Below are positions 1 to 11,800 of a stretch of DNA of 36,261 bases, piece after piece. The notes under the pieces were generated by a model. The model ran no database searches and was not told the origin of the DNA. It saw only the letters and a list, made by a program, of their open reading frames with translations. Each line of letters opens with the position of its first letter. The first letter of the stretch is position 1. The position numbers and the translations under genes are program-made. This stretch comes from Nanobdellati archaeon (GTDB lineage: Archaea > Nanobdellota > Nanobdellia > Woesearchaeales > GCA-2686295), in the NCBI GenBank assembly GCA_014384375.1, contig JACNFY010000019.1:1-36261 (forward strand), in the 5' to 3' direction.

Positions 1-46
1 AAGTATTCTTATCGTTGTGGTTTTATCACCACAACACACAATACTT
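1..46. other. Nested inverted repeat downstream of the surface-protein operon
   Basis: Bases 14-21 (GTTGTGGT) pair perfectly with 28-35 around a six-base loop, and 1-7 (AAGTATT) pair with 40-46. The structure starts 13 bases beyond the stop codon of the last minus-strand gene, so it could be a 3' end or processing structure of that transcript. There is no T-tract typical of an intrinsic terminator, and the sequence beyond position 1 is not visible. Confidence 0.4.
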
Positions 47-58
47 GACTTAACCCTA

Positions 59-532
59 TCACTCACAGATATCCATTCTAATAACTATTGTTCCGGGATA
101 AGGATATAAGCTGATTGGTTGGAAAGCAGAATCCTTTTCTTGGTCTGCTGTGCAATCGGCTTCAAACAATATTTCTTCACTTACACCTTCAATTTCAAAC
201 TTGAACTTCTTCCCCAACTTTTTAAGAGTTTTATCTAAGAAAACATTTATTGTTTCGTTCACATACTTACAGGATGATAATCCATTGCAATTAATCCTCT
301 TCTCTATGGCACAGTCTTGAATCATATTCTCTATGGTGTGCTTCCTACAGTCACTGTTTGTTTTTAAAAAAGCAATAATAAAGTTAGATGCTAACTGGTC
401 ATCCTCGTATGATTTTTTCACTTCTCTCTTGGGTTGTGATGTCTTGAAAGAGACTATGAATACCATACCAAGTGTTAGCAAGATCACTATGACGATTAAT
501 CCCATGATTTCCATTTGTCCTTTTCTACGCAT
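59..532 (-). CDS. Small pilin-like secreted/membrane protein
   Basis: The family is not recognised. I start it at the ATG at 532 (MRRKGQMEIMG), because upstream codons lie inside the preceding gene and this start leaves a class III-like signal peptide: positive residues, then KG-Q, then a hydrophobic helix of about 20 residues. Known archaeal prepilins are cut between the G/A and the following residue by a GxGD prepilin peptidase; applying that here is inference. The remaining ~130 residues are polar, with several cysteines (DCR, DCA, NCN, SCK, DCT) that could form disulfides outside the cell. It overlaps the preceding gene by 8 bases and is the last gene of the run. It could be a minor pilin or simply an anchored exported protein. 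Confidence 0.75.
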   Translation of the reverse strand: MRRKGQMEIMGLIVIVILLTLGMVFIVSFKTSQPKREVKKSYEDDQLASNFIIAFLKTNSDCRKHTIENMIQDCAIEKRINCNGLSSCKYVNETINVFLDKTLKKLGKKFKFEIEGVSEEILFEADCTADQEKDSAFQPISLYPYPGTIVIRMDICE

Positions 533-1025
533 ATTTTTCAACCACCAAAACTCCAAAAGTATTCTTGTCAGTACTAGGGTCATATAATACTATAGGCATG
601 AAGATAGTGTTCTTAGATGACCATGTTCTGTTAGTTTTGTACAAATCCCAAGACTCTATATCTCCATTATTCTCAATCTTATCAAGGCTTATCTTTGCAG
701 TTCCAAATAACTCTCTGTAGTAAAAGTAAATGCTCTTATTAGATCCATCAAAGCTTTCGTTTATCATCTTAGCTAGATAGATGAATTTCAGCTTGTCAAT
801 ACATCCGTAGTCAGGTACCTCTGCAAACGAGCATTGAACCTCAGGTAGTGAATAAGCTATCTGTGCTAACTTCACAACATCCAACTCTTCAAACAAAGTT
901 TTCTTCTCCATTATACTAGCTTCCTTTATCCTGCTGTAAAATATGAACGCAAAGACCATCAGTATAAGTAAGACTATGATTATCGCAATTGATTCACCCA
1001 TCTGTATCTGTGCTTTTCTTTTCAA
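525..1025 (-). CDS. Small pilin-like secreted/membrane protein
   Basis: A 166-residue protein of unrecognised family. The start is a TTG at 1025 with GGTGA 4 bases upstream, the same arrangement as the gene starting at 2528. The N-terminus MKRKAQIQMGES followed by a strongly hydrophobic stretch (about residues 13-32) fits a class III/prepilin-type signal with KA-Q at the processing site. The exported part is mixed alpha/beta with two or three cysteines (VQCSF, DYGCI). It follows the 336-residue gene by 12 bases and overlaps the last gene by 8 bases, so translation is probably coupled. A pilus-related or surface-complex subunit is an inference from context. Confidence 0.75.
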   Translation of the reverse strand: MKRKAQIQMGESIAIIIVLLILMVFAFIFYSRIKEASIMEKKTLFEELDVVKLAQIAYSLPEVQCSFAEVPDYGCIDKLKFIYLAKMINESFDGSNKSIYFYYRELFGTAKISLDKIENNGDIESWDLYKTNRTWSSKNTIFMPIVLYDPSTDKNTFGVLVVEKYA

Positions 1026-1037
1026 AAAATCACCTAG

Positions 1038-2048
1038 TTAATATATCAAAGGACAGTTTCTTCCTCTTATTAAGTTTTGATTTCCTCTTGCTAATTGCTT
1101 CGAGGCTTCATAAATGCTATCAGCTCCATTTAATCCAGAAGCATCAATAGTGGATAGTATGTTATCTATGTCATCCAGACTCCACTCGTACAATGTAGAG
1201 CACTTAGTATCAGAGACTTCAACACGTAACTGTGAGGTTCTATCATGGCTTAACGTCATCAAGGTTTTCAATCTTTCAAAAGCCTTAGCCATAGTACAAT
1301 TATAGAAATCAACATCCTCAGCAAATATTGCGCCGAACAAAGATTCTTTCTTCAAGAATTTCAAAACCTTGTTTTCCCTTGTAAAATTGACAGTGCCATG
1401 TGCATTAAGATCATTGGTTTCAATCATTATAATCTGGACTTTGTCATCAGGGGCTTTAACATCTCCTCCGTGTTCGTTACCTTTAAACTGTATTATCTTG
1501 TAATAGTCATAGCCTTTGTCCTCAACATCTTCTCCTTGTTCTATCAGTATTTTCGTTATGTTTTTTGGCAACATCTTGAAGAGTTTCTCTGATAATCCTC
1601 CTTGAGATTCATCTAAGATGTCATTAACAATTATGTACTGCGCTCTTCTAGTTGTTAAATATTGGAAGAATCCTATCCTGAAGGGAACATTCCAACTCTG
1701 AGTCCAACTTATAAGCTCTGTTCCAGAGAGTTCTTTCTGTGAAAATATTATATCATGAGGAGTATCTTTACTCACACCATTGCCTATATCGTAGAAAGAT
1801 ACCTTTGTGTCAGGCTCACAAACAAATTCTATCGTCACGTCAGGAATCTTAATCATTTTCAATGTGCCTGCTGTTTGTTCAGAACTCTTCACAACAGTAT
1901 CTAGATTTTTTATTATCTCTCCAGCCAACTCATAATCTGCATCTTTTGTCTGAGACCTTACGATTACTAAGAAGAACAAGAGTATGACTGCTCCAACGAT
2001 GAATACGAATATCCAGTTGAACTGCAAGCTAATCTGTGCTTTCTTCAT
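1038..2048 (-). CDS. Pilin-like N-terminus, 336-residue exported protein
   Basis: The ATG at 2048 has a GGTGG ribosome binding site overlapping the end of the preceding gene. The N-terminus MKKAQISLQFNW followed by about 20 hydrophobic residues fits the KA-Q prepilin-like signal shared by its neighbours. The remaining ~300 residues should lie outside the cell. I see no known catalytic motif. Segments such as AQYIIVNDIL and KIIQFKG look like alternating strands, and a few cysteines (CEP, NCTM, TKCST, NCPL) could form disulfides. It is the largest of the four small exported proteins in the run. Function unknown; a structural surface subunit is plausible. Confidence 0.75.
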   Translation of the reverse strand: MKKAQISLQFNWIFVFIVGAVILLFFLVIVRSQTKDADYELAGEIIKNLDTVVKSSEQTAGTLKMIKIPDVTIEFVCEPDTKVSFYDIGNGVSKDTPHDIIFSQKELSGTELISWTQSWNVPFRIGFFQYLTTRRAQYIIVNDILDESQGGLSEKLFKMLPKNITKILIEQGEDVEDKGYDYYKIIQFKGNEHGGDVKAPDDKVQIIMIETNDLNAHGTVNFTRENKVLKFLKKESLFGAIFAEDVDFYNCTMAKAFERLKTLMTLSHDRTSQLRVEVSDTKCSTLYEWSLDDIDNILSTIDASGLNGADSIYEASKQLARGNQNLIRGRNCPLIY

Positions 2049-2051
2049 CAG

Positions 2052-2528
2052 CTAACCACCGGAAGAAATGTTTGTTTTCTTACCAAGACCATGAAACGCG
2101 ATGTAGAAGTTTCCATTCGAGTTGTTGATACAAACTATTCCGTTATCAACATGTATCTCTGACATGAAGCCTGCTGGCTCTATAACCTTTGTTTTAACTA
2201 GGAAAATATTTTCTTGGATATTATCTAATACGCTCTGTCTAACCACTTCTGGAGCAGTAGGGAAATCTGTTCCGTCTTCAATATCTTGTGTGTCTACAAA
2301 GCAGATACTCGCGAATGAGCAAGGCGCTTTCATGGTTTCCTCGTGAAAAGAGCCGTAAGAGGCGTACTTTGTTATGAAGGATTCTAAATTACTCTTGAAG
2401 GTTATCATTTCAACCTTGCAGCCTTTTTCCATCAATCCGCCAATAGCCTTGTAACCAATCAAGAGGATTAATCCTACGACGATTATTGTTAGAATGTATA
2501 TGAAGACTTGCTGTATTTGCCCTTTCAA
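2052..2528 (-). CDS. Small pilin-like secreted/membrane protein
   Basis: A longer reading starts upstream at 2558, but I choose the TTG at 2528. It has GGTGA at optimal spacing (GGTGATTTTTTG, identical to the gene at 1025) and gives MKGQIQQVFIYIL, a KG-Q class III-like signal followed by a hydrophobic helix. The 158-residue product then has a short exported domain with cysteines (GCKVEM, APCSFASICF, GIVCINN). It ends glycine/serine-rich and is followed by the next gene after three bases. Family not recognised; probably a minor pilin-like or anchored surface subunit made with its neighbours. Confidence 0.75.
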   Translation of the reverse strand: MKGQIQQVFIYILTIIVVGLILLIGYKAIGGLMEKGCKVEMITFKSNLESFITKYASYGSFHEETMKAPCSFASICFVDTQDIEDGTDFPTAPEVVRQSVLDNIQENIFLVKTKVIEPAGFMSEIHVDNGIVCINNSNGNFYIAFHGLGKKTNISSGG

Positions 2529-2578
2529 AAAATCACCTGTTATTTTTTGACAATACAAAATCTAAGGATTTTGTTATT

Positions 2579-5500
2579 TTATTTCGCTGTTAATTCAAGG
2601 TCATTTATCAAGTCAGAGACTTCCTTCTTTGTCAATAGCTCAGTGTCGAGGAATTCAAATAGTATCTCTGCAACTGTTTGTTTAGAGACTTGACCTCTCT
2701 TTAATAATTGTGAAAGTATTGCTTTAAAAACATTTGCATCAATCTGCTTTTTAGAAGTAACATTGGCAAATACTTTCATGATGTCTTCGCTGGAAACCTC
2801 TTTCTTATCTACTGTTTTCTTAACCTCTTCATGACTCTGACCTGCTAGCTCTGCAAGCTTCTTGAATATGTCATCCTGACTTAACTCTTCCTCTTCAGCC
2901 TCTTTCTCCTCTTTTTCCTTTTCTTCTCCTTCTATTTCTAATGGTAATTCTTCTTCTTTTTCCTCTGTTTTTTCTTCAGTTTCTTTCTTTTCTTTTTCCT
3001 TTTCTTCTCCTTCTTTCTTAATCATTTCAAGCTCTTGAAACACGTCTTTTCCAATATCTTTCTCTTTCAAATCCTCTTCTTTCTTCAATGTTGATAGCTC
3101 AACATAACCCTCTTTTTTCTTCTCCTTACCTTCTTCTTTTTCTAATGGTTTCTTAGTCTCTTTCTTGGCTTCTTCCTCAAGCTCCTTGACTTTTATTCCC
3201 TTTTCTGCGGTTGCTTGGAATTCCTTCATTAAATCCTTTCTTTTCATCTTTTTCTTATCAGCTGTTTTCTCGAAAACTTTCTTTTCTTCTTCACTAAATG
3301 CTTTAGATTTTTCTTCCTCACCTAACTCTTCCATTACAGGGATTTCTCCTTTTTCATCAATTAGTCTTGGCTCAAGGTGTTTCTCTTTTTGCTTCTTTTT
3401 CTCAATAAACAGAAAACTAAGTCCTGAAACCACCAGAAGTGAACCTATAATTATGAATGTCAATGGTATGAAATTATTCTTTGTTTTTTGTGGTGGATGT
3501 GGTGGAGTGACATCTTTATCTTCCTTAGATGGTTTGCTTGCTTTATCTCTAGGATCTGTTCCTGCTAAAAATTCTTCAAGGTTTGATAAACCATCAAAGT
3601 CAGAGTCTTCATCTGCATCAGATGGGTCGTTAGGATTAAGGTTGTATTTCTCTTCCCAGTAGTCAGGCATGCCATCTTCGTCTGTGTCCTCGTTCACATC
3701 TTCTGAGCAAATATTATAATCACAAAAGTTGGAAATACAGTCAGAATCATAAACACAATCTTTTCCTAACTCGCATGATGAGCAGTCTCCTCCACAGTCA
3801 ATATCTGATTCGTATCCATCTTTGTATTCATTATCACAGCCAGATGCTACACAAACATTTGTTATTGGGTCACATGATTTTGTGCCACAATCATCATTTA
3901 TTGAGCAACTAGATCCTTCTTCTTCACAGACAGCACAATATCCTCCACAGTCAATATCTGTCTCTGTTTCATCCATTACCTCATTGAAACAGTGAGCTGG
4001 ATAAGATTCTTCTGCAGTTTCGTATTCTACAAATTCAGTGTCGCTTTCATTATTATTATTTTTATCATAGACAGTCCAGCAGAAATATGTGTCTTCACTT
4101 ATCAATATTCCATCATCAAGATTATGTGTCTGGCTAGCTACACACTCATCTGAATCAGACGCGAATCCATATCTAAATGTTTGTTGACAACCCGAGTCTG
4201 AGTCAAGACAAATAACCTTTACTAATACTCCTTCGTTAGTAGGCATCAGTGATATGAAAGTATTTGGTTTGGTTACATCACAAACGATAGCAGAATCATC
4301 AGATGCAGTGAAAGTTGCTTCTCCTTCCTCAAAGTTTTCTGCCTCGTCATAGGCAATAACGCTAATTCTGTGGCTTTCTCCTTCTTCCAAATCAATATTC
4401 TCAGAGATAGAGCCTTGTGTAGTAGAGCCTTTAGTTAACACCTCGCCCCCTTTGCTGATAGTGTAGTTGAACCTGTCAATACCACTCTCTTCATCAGTAG
4501 CAGAAACAGTTCCAGAAACCTTATTCAAAGAGCAAGACGGATCTTTAATGTCAATAGCAAGATTAGTTGGTTTAGTCCTATCAATTTCGAATTCAAATGT
4601 TTTTTCTCTGTCAGTGAGAGCTATGCAGCTCACTATGTACGAATAGTCTCCTTCCTCAAGTTCTCCAAGGTTCGCACTATAAATTTTGTTACCTGTGATG
4701 GTTGTAAAATCAGTAGTTGGGGAATTCTCGCCGTATCTGCATCCGCCTGGTGTTTGGATGCTTGTTTCTACTTCGAAGTCAATTGATTGATCATTCGTGT
4801 AGCTTCCTGGGTTGTTCATTTTTATGGAGAATTCTTCTTCAAAAGCAACTCTTAATGTTGCTTGTGCAGGTTCTGACATAAGTCCTGCTAGATTAATACA
4901 TGTTATTTCAAAATCTACAGTCTCCTCTTGGAAGAGTTCTGGAATTGATCTTCTTGCTAGGTTTGTGAAATCTAAGTTTAGGGTGTGCTCTTTCTTGTAA
5001 GCTGAGAAATTCTCTCTATCATAGTTTTCAAACTCATGGAATTGTCCATCCTTAGTGTATGAACAGATAGTTCTGTCACTTGTTGAAACCTGTAAAATGG
5101 TTGTTGGTTCTTGGGTGTCAATAATAGGATTGGGAGTTATAAAAACTCCCAAAGATGGTGGTGTGGCATCATAAGCTAGATAAAGAGATGTAGGGTGCAC
5201 CAATTCGTTTTCATCAACGCATTTCACATAGATTGTTCTCTCTTTTCCATCTTCATCTGGAGAGTCATCATTCAAGTAAAAGCTGTTATCAGTATTTATC
5301 CCTTGTATTGTATGGTATAGTCCTGCGTCAATTTGGAAGAGAAAGTTAAAATTATCTATCTGAGGAGGTGGCACATAGAATGTTGAATATTTGCATGTAG
5401 AGTTTCTCCCTGTTTTCACAACCGCATCGAATACCTCTGTTTGTGAAACTCCTAAGTGTGGAGATTCAAGACTTATTTCCATAAAAGGAGCGTCTACTGT

Positions 5501-5818
5501 GAATGGTTGGATAACCTCACTTGGATTACGCAAAGTATCCTGAGATAATATATGAAGTTCGTAGTCTCCGTTTATTAAGTAATCATCCGCGTACATTATG
5601 AAGGTGATATTATCAGATGTTAGGTAATCAACGTCGAACTGGACGTTATCATTTCTTAAAATGTAAACCACTAATATTTCGATTGGCTCATCATAAACTA
5701 CTAGTATTTCAGGATAAGCATTTGTAACAGTGATGGAGTCTTTTTCGTAAACAGGTATTTCAATAGATTGCACTAAAGGAATTAAAAGCAATAGTAAAAT
5801 TAAAATTGATTTTTTCAT
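2579..5818 (-). CDS. Type I membrane surface protein: Ig-like, Cys-rich and Ca-binding repeats outside, charged tail inside
   Basis: Residues 1-18 form a Sec signal peptide (MKKSILILLLLLIPLVQS). Residues ~20-600 are beta-rich with Ig/Big-like segments (DRTKPTNLAIDI, VSGTVSATDEESGID). Residues ~605-700 hold two repeats of the type TDIDCGGxCxxC followed by cysteine clusters. Residues ~705-750 (DTDEDGMPDYWEE, DSDFDGLSNLEEF) match thrombospondin type 3-like calcium-binding repeats. A transmembrane helix lies at ~785-808, and the last ~270 residues are a Glu/Lys-rich cytoplasmic tail ending in a helical segment. It starts 13 bases after the stop of the 2167-residue protein, so the two are probably co-expressed. 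It likely anchors an external complex and contacts the cytoplasm; the exact role is unknown. Confidence 0.8.
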   Translation of the reverse strand: MKKSILILLLLLIPLVQSIEIPVYEKDSITVTNAYPEILVVYDEPIEILVVYILRNDNVQFDVDYLTSDNITFIMYADDYLINGDYELHILSQDTLRNPSEVIQPFTVDAPFMEISLESPHLGVSQTEVFDAVVKTGRNSTCKYSTFYVPPPQIDNFNFLFQIDAGLYHTIQGINTDNSFYLNDDSPDEDGKERTIYVKCVDENELVHPTSLYLAYDATPPSLGVFITPNPIIDTQEPTTILQVSTSDRTICSYTKDGQFHEFENYDRENFSAYKKEHTLNLDFTNLARRSIPELFQEETVDFEITCINLAGLMSEPAQATLRVAFEEEFSIKMNNPGSYTNDQSIDFEVETSIQTPGGCRYGENSPTTDFTTITGNKIYSANLGELEEGDYSYIVSCIALTDREKTFEFEIDRTKPTNLAIDIKDPSCSLNKVSGTVSATDEESGIDRFNYTISKGGEVLTKGSTTQGSISENIDLEEGESHRISVIAYDEAENFEEGEATFTASDDSAIVCDVTKPNTFISLMPTNEGVLVKVICLDSDSGCQQTFRYGFASDSDECVASQTHNLDDGILISEDTYFCWTVYDKNNNNESDTEFVEYETAEESYPAHCFNEVMDETETDIDCGGYCAVCEEEGSSCSINDDCGTKSCDPITNVCVASGCDNEYKDGYESDIDCGGDCSSCELGKDCVYDSDCISNFCDYNICSEDVNEDTDEDGMPDYWEEKYNLNPNDPSDADEDSDFDGLSNLEEFLAGTDPRDKASKPSKEDKDVTPPHPPQKTKNNFIPLTFIIIGSLLVVSGLSFLFIEKKKQKEKHLEPRLIDEKGEIPVMEELGEEEKSKAFSEEEKKVFEKTADKKKMKRKDLMKEFQATAEKGIKVKELEEEAKKETKKPLEKEEGKEKKKEGYVELSTLKKEEDLKEKDIGKDVFQELEMIKKEGEEKEKEKKETEEKTEEKEEELPLEIEGEEKEKEEKEAEEEELSQDDIFKKLAELAGQSHEEVKKTVDKKEVSSEDIMKVFANVTSKKQIDANVFKAILSQLLKRGQVSKQTVAEILFEFLDTELLTKKEVSDLINDLELTAK

Positions 5819-5831
5819 ATTAACAAGCTGC

Positions 5832-8800
5832 TTATGTGAATGTTATCGTTGGTTCTCCAGGTGGTTCCAGGTCTAGAAGTATGTATAATGAGCTTGTTGT
5901 TTCATGACCTGAGAAGTCTGTTAGTGTTATGAAAACAGCGTTTAATGTTTCTGCTGAGTTACTACCATCAACAATTATTGTGACCTGGAATGTGTCATCG
6001 CCAAGAGGAACTCTGCGGATACATTCATCTTCGTTTCCAACACACTCAAATATGCAGCTCGTCTCACCTCCTGTTTGCTGGTAACACAAAGTATTTGTGT
6101 CACTATCTACTGTTCCTATTAATGTGATTTCTCTAACACCAACAGTTGCATTAGTGTTGGAAGTTAGGAATCCTTGATCTGCTCCTATAGCTGTTACTAT
6201 GATTTCTGGTGGGGACGCGTCAAATATGACATTTGCTGTTTCAGTTGTTTGATGACCTGCATAATCACTTATCGTTGCTTGTATAGTTTTTGTGCCTTCA
6301 AGTCCCCAGTCGAAGGTTTCTGGAATTATGAACAGGTATTGGTTTTCAGATTTTTCTACTTCTAACAATACTTCTTCTCCTTCCACTATAACTCCTACTA
6401 ATAAGTCATATTGTTCGTTTGTCACATCTGCAAACACAGTTAGGGCGTGTCCTGGGCGGATATATGAACTCTCTGGTTGTAATGTGAATGTTGGAGCTGT
6501 CTGGTCAACTATTATTGTTAATGATTTGCTTTCTCTGTCTTGGATGTAAGTGCCTTCAGGCCCTAAACTTCCATTTGGTAATACTTTGCTTGCAGAAACC
6601 GCTATTGAGTATAGTCCTCCACTCAAAGTATTATCAAAGTTGCAGATGAAGAGATTCTTTGATTGCATTGAACAAGTAGCAGAGGTGTTTATTTCAGATT
6701 CTAACATGGTGACAGCCGGTACTGTTATGTCAAGCTGTTCTACTGAGCCATCAGCTCTTCTTGTAAAGTCTAATTCGAAAGAAGGCTGATTATTATCAAC
6801 AACTGTTCTTTTATGACTGTCTATGTTGTCAGCTGTTGTGTCAACAACTGTGAATAATGGTTGGCTTGGTCTGTTTCTATCAACGACGAATGATATCTGC
6901 TCATCATAGAATCCTGCTGGATCTAGTTTATTACCTGCTTGGTCCTCAACATTTATGGTTATGTTGTAATGACCATCAGTCCAATCACCTCCAGGGAGAT
7001 ATTCTATTCTGTATTTATTGTAAGCATCCTCTTCTCCTAAGTTAGTCAATATTATTCCATCAGAGGTTGTTTTTATACTTAATATGCCGTTTTTTCTTAC
7101 TCCAAAGCTTAATGAATCTTGTTTTAGTCCTGAGCCACCCAAGTGTTCTTTGAGCTCTATTGCTATTGGTTCATCACTGTTCACAGTTCCTCCAAGTGGA
7201 GAAGCAGCAGTTGTGATCGGAGCCCCATTATCTACGAATAGGAATATTTCATCAGTAAAGCCAAGATTCAAACTGTCGTTCAAGCCAAGTACGAATTTGT
7301 AAAGGTTATCTCCAGATGGAGAGTATTCTAGCTCTATCTCTTCGCCAAACCATTTGTGGTGATAATCTTTTTCATATAAATAGACATTGTCTCCTACGTC
7401 TAAGTCTTCTTGTAAGCTTGGTGTGAAGTTGATTCTATGACCTGCTGCAGCTCCTTCAAACACTGATTCAGTTATCAAGTAGAACTTTCCATAGTTTTCA
7501 TAATCTGTTCTGGCAGTTTTTTCTGTTAATGAATGGAAGTTTATGTATTTATCAGGTGTCCATGTGCCAAGAGCTCCAGGTACATCTAGCATTATATGAT
7601 TTGAGTTTCTTCCAGCTGAAATTTTTAATGGCTTTGATTCCGCGTCTACTGAAACTCCTGGATATGCTAGCTGGTCATATCTGTATCTTGGGATGAATGC
7701 GTCTCTTAATCCTTTTATGAGATAGAACAATACTTCTCCTTGGATGTCAAAAGTGTAACCTGTCACAGACAAGTTGGTTTGTCTTATTAAGTATGTTTCA
7801 TTATAAGTTGTTCCATCACCAACTGTGACTGTATCGTAATATATGAATGGATACCAATTACCAAGTTCGTCTCTATAGCTTTCACCAGAGATGTCTGGTT
7901 CTAATAATTCTAGCTTTGCAATGTTGAATATGGGTTCTGGCTCTGGTGCAGGAGGACCTCTAGTTACAAATTCAAGCTGGAATATTTCTGCCTTTTTCAT
8001 TTCATGAGTATCTTCTACCTCTACAATAATATTAATTTGTCCTTCTTGATTGTAGAACCTGTCTATATCAACTGTTAGATGAGCGTAGAAGCTGTAATCA
8101 TCAATTTCTTCAACTTGGGATGCTAGGGAGATAGTATCTGATTGGGAGCCACTTTCATAGTTTATGACGTATGAGAATCTCGTCACATTAGCTATGGGCT
8201 TTGTAGAGTCTACTGTCAGCTTGTAAGTTCCGTAAGTCAGTGTTTCAACGACTTCTTCGCCTTTTGTAACTGTTAAATCTAGTTCTGCATCTGTTGAATC
8301 AATCATTACAGTGATGCTTCTCAACTCTTCTGTGTTATTTAGTGCAGTTGCGTTATCTTTTGACTTGAAGAAAAAAGTATAATTCTTCACAGAGTCACCT
8401 GGTTCAGGTAGATGCTTGTCAACACTTGATTCTCCATGCCACTCGCATATGTCATCTTGGCACAGATATATGGTTTTGGTTTCATCTACACATCCAAAGG
8501 AGCCGTCCCATGTTTGTCCAAGAGTCATCCCCCATTCATTTCCGTTATTATCAATGTAGAAGTTTGGCTCTTCACACACAAATTCTAGGTCAACGCTCTT
8601 ATAGTATCTGTTGAAATCCATCTCTTCTCCTGTCCCTGAGTTATATATCACTGTAACAGGTGAGATTCTATCGATTGATAATACTATCCAGTCAGCGTCG
8701 CTTCCTTCAGTTACATTCCAAACAATAGTCTCTTGTTTTTCATAGGAAATATTGCATGCAGTGTAGAACTTGTAAACATCTGATCCTGGGAAGTTAATTG

Positions 8801-11800
8801 TTTTTGTGTGGTATAATCCATCTGTATCTGTTTCGAAGCTTCCTTCAAATTTGTGGTTGACAGAGTCGTGATTATCAGTTTCACTCATATCAGAGTATCT
8901 GTAAGTTTCTGTGCTGTACCTACACTTTGCAAAGTTGCTAGTGTTGACAGAAAGTGTGATATCTGTTTCGAAGAATCTTTCATACTCAGGTTTAGGATCT
9001 GTTATGCTCTTATCACCTTCCACCTTTATTTGTCTCTCATCACTAATCTTATTACCAACCACATCGCTGCAGTTTATTTCAAACCAGTAGGTTCCATCAG
9101 CTAACTCAGGATACTCTACATGGAAGTTAGTGCCTGGCTTGTTTACAGTGCTATCGCCTTTTTCCTCTCCGTCAATGTCTTTTAGTATGATAGTACATGT
9201 AACTGGTTCGTCAAAGCTGAAATTAGCCCACATATCATTCCTCCAACCAATAAATGTTTCATAAGAGTTATAGTCATATTCGAATTCAAATTCAGGGTCT
9301 TTTGCATCAATAAAGAAGTTAAACACATTTACAGGCTCTAAGTTCTTAGCAGAGTCCTTGGAGAAGTAGTAAAGGTAGTACTCATCTTGAGGGTTTAATG
9401 AATCCTCGAATTCTCTAGCAAAAAGTCTTTCACTATCTTCCTCAGAAAGGTCAAGTAACTCATATTCAGTAGGTTCTGCACTGTGAGCATTAGATTTTGC
9501 ATCAGCGCAGTCACCAGGCTTATTATCTCCCTCAGTGATGCAGAAGTAAGTTTTTAAATTAGATAAGGGATAAACATCTTCACTCACACTAAACGGAAGT
9601 GTGAAGTTCTTGTTAAACATAGTTCCATCTGGGAATAATGAATCATCAATTCTAGTTACTGGTGATTCGAAATCTTTCTCACAAGTTAAATCACCTGCGT
9701 TACAATCAGGTTCTTGTCCAGGTGGAGGAACCTGAGGTGCATCGTCATCAGCGTCTCTATAACAGACTTCATCATCAGAATCCCATTTACATTTTCCCAA
9801 ATTGAAGTAATCATTACTTAACTCACCTACACTATTATTTTCATTCAAGTAGAAGGTTATTTCGCCAGTACAATCAATCTCGTTGTCATAATCTCGGCAT
9901 GTAGTATCTGCTATTCCTCCACATTTTGGATAATTTTCATCGTCTGAGTTGTAATTATTTTTTTCAGAAAAATAACACTCTCCAAACAAACTACATAAGT
10001 TATAATTGCAAACAGGGAAAATAGGATTATCATTTGTTGTACAGATACTGCAGTTTTGAAGATTTAAATTTGTTGGATGACATACTCCTAAGTGGAATTC
10101 ATCTACTCCAGGAGTTGGCTCGTAAGATTCCCATTCACATCCATAGTTGTTACTAATGTCAAGGAATTTGCCACAAGGATTACTTAAGCAGGAATCGTAG
10201 GATTTATAACCATAACAAGAAGTCACGTTAGTACAAGATTCTAATTTATCAACTGTTTTTGTTGTTTGATCAAGCTTACAAACATTACTTTCCTTAAGAG
10301 TTTGACAAGCCCATTTTTCCTCATTATCTGGTGTTGGTTCATATGTAACCTTCCAGAAATTCTCACCAGAATCTATACCTAAGGAGAAATTAGCAAACAC
10401 ACCATACAAGCTGTTGCAGTCCTTGCAAATACCAGAGCCTATACAAACATCATTACGTTCAGGTTCTGTTATATAACAATAACCAGAGCATGATTCTATG
10501 ACACCAAGGATATTTTCTTGGTCATCACAGATATACAAGTCTTTTCTGTCATCAACACAGAATTCATTCTTGTGAGGCTCCATACATTCTGCATCACCAG
10601 TCGTAATAGATTCAGGTTCAGAATTATTTATTGAGCCATCAGTATACATCATTGAAACATAGAATCTATACGTTTTTCTCGGTTGGATATTGTACGTTGC
10701 CAATTGAGTAGTATCTGGATTTAATTCTTGACCGTTTGGAAGAGGAAAGAAATCATTACACTCTTCATCAATTTCACCATAGCATCCTCTAACAGTTATG
10801 CTATCAAATAATTGTCCGCAGGTATTTGGGTTGATCCATGATATTGTTATCTCAGCTGCTTCAGGGACTAATCCAAGGTCTGGCTTTGATGGAGATTGCT
10901 TATCTAAACGACAAGCAGGGACACAGCTACACAATTCACAATCAGTATATGCTGGTGGAGGACAGTGATTTTCCCAATGATCAGGATTAGGATTTTCCAA
11001 ATCATCAAATTCAGGTATCGATGAGTCGCATTCCTCTATTTGAGAGTCATATACTCCATTGTCACAAGTTTCAGGAGTTGTTGATTGGCAGTTACTATCA
11101 CAGTATGTTGATGGAGGATCACATTGTTCACCAAACTCTAAGATTCCGTTTCCGCAATCACTCTCGCAGTCAACAGGGTCCTGCAGAGCGCAGTGTGAAC
11201 AATAATTATCTAGTTCATCCTGAACATCTACATCGAAGTGAGCTAATCCGGGATCCCCATATATTCCAAAAGTATCACACCAGTCATCAGTGTCAGGGTA
11301 ACAGTCAGGGGCGCAGTCAGGATCGTCTCCAGGACCACAATTAGCAGGGCAGACACCATTGCATGTGTTGTCTGATTGGCAAGGCCTGTGCAAGCAGTTG
11401 GCATCGTACGCACACAAAGCACAATAAGCATCTAACTCAGTGTTTATGTCATAGACACGCCACTCGTTATTGGCTTCACAATAAGCATTGTTAGGAGTTG
11501 AGCATTCACCGTAACTACACTCTTCTCCAGAGAGGTCTATTATAGTGCATGTATCTCCAGGAGAACAACCGCCGCCTTCATAGCAGGTGTACCCTGAAGC
11601 ACAATCCAGCTGACCAACAGAGTTTCCTCCAACACATTCAGTATTGGGAGCACAACAAGCTCCTGCACAGGAGCCAGTTACAACGCCACATGTAAGTGTG
11701 AAATTAAGACTTTCATCTTGCATAAAAGAGGTTGTTTGGCTTGATTCTATGCAGTTAGGAGCAGCAGCAACTGCAGTTAATGCAGCTCTTTCAGGAATAT

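Noticed and set aside
3165-3662. 165-residue serine/phenylalanine-rich plus-strand frame
   Set aside because: It is the antisense of the Lys/Glu-rich tail, which naturally yields long open Ser/Phe frames.
11243-11431. 62-residue cysteine/threonine-rich minus-strand frame
   Set aside because: It is a shifted frame inside the 2167-residue protein gene.
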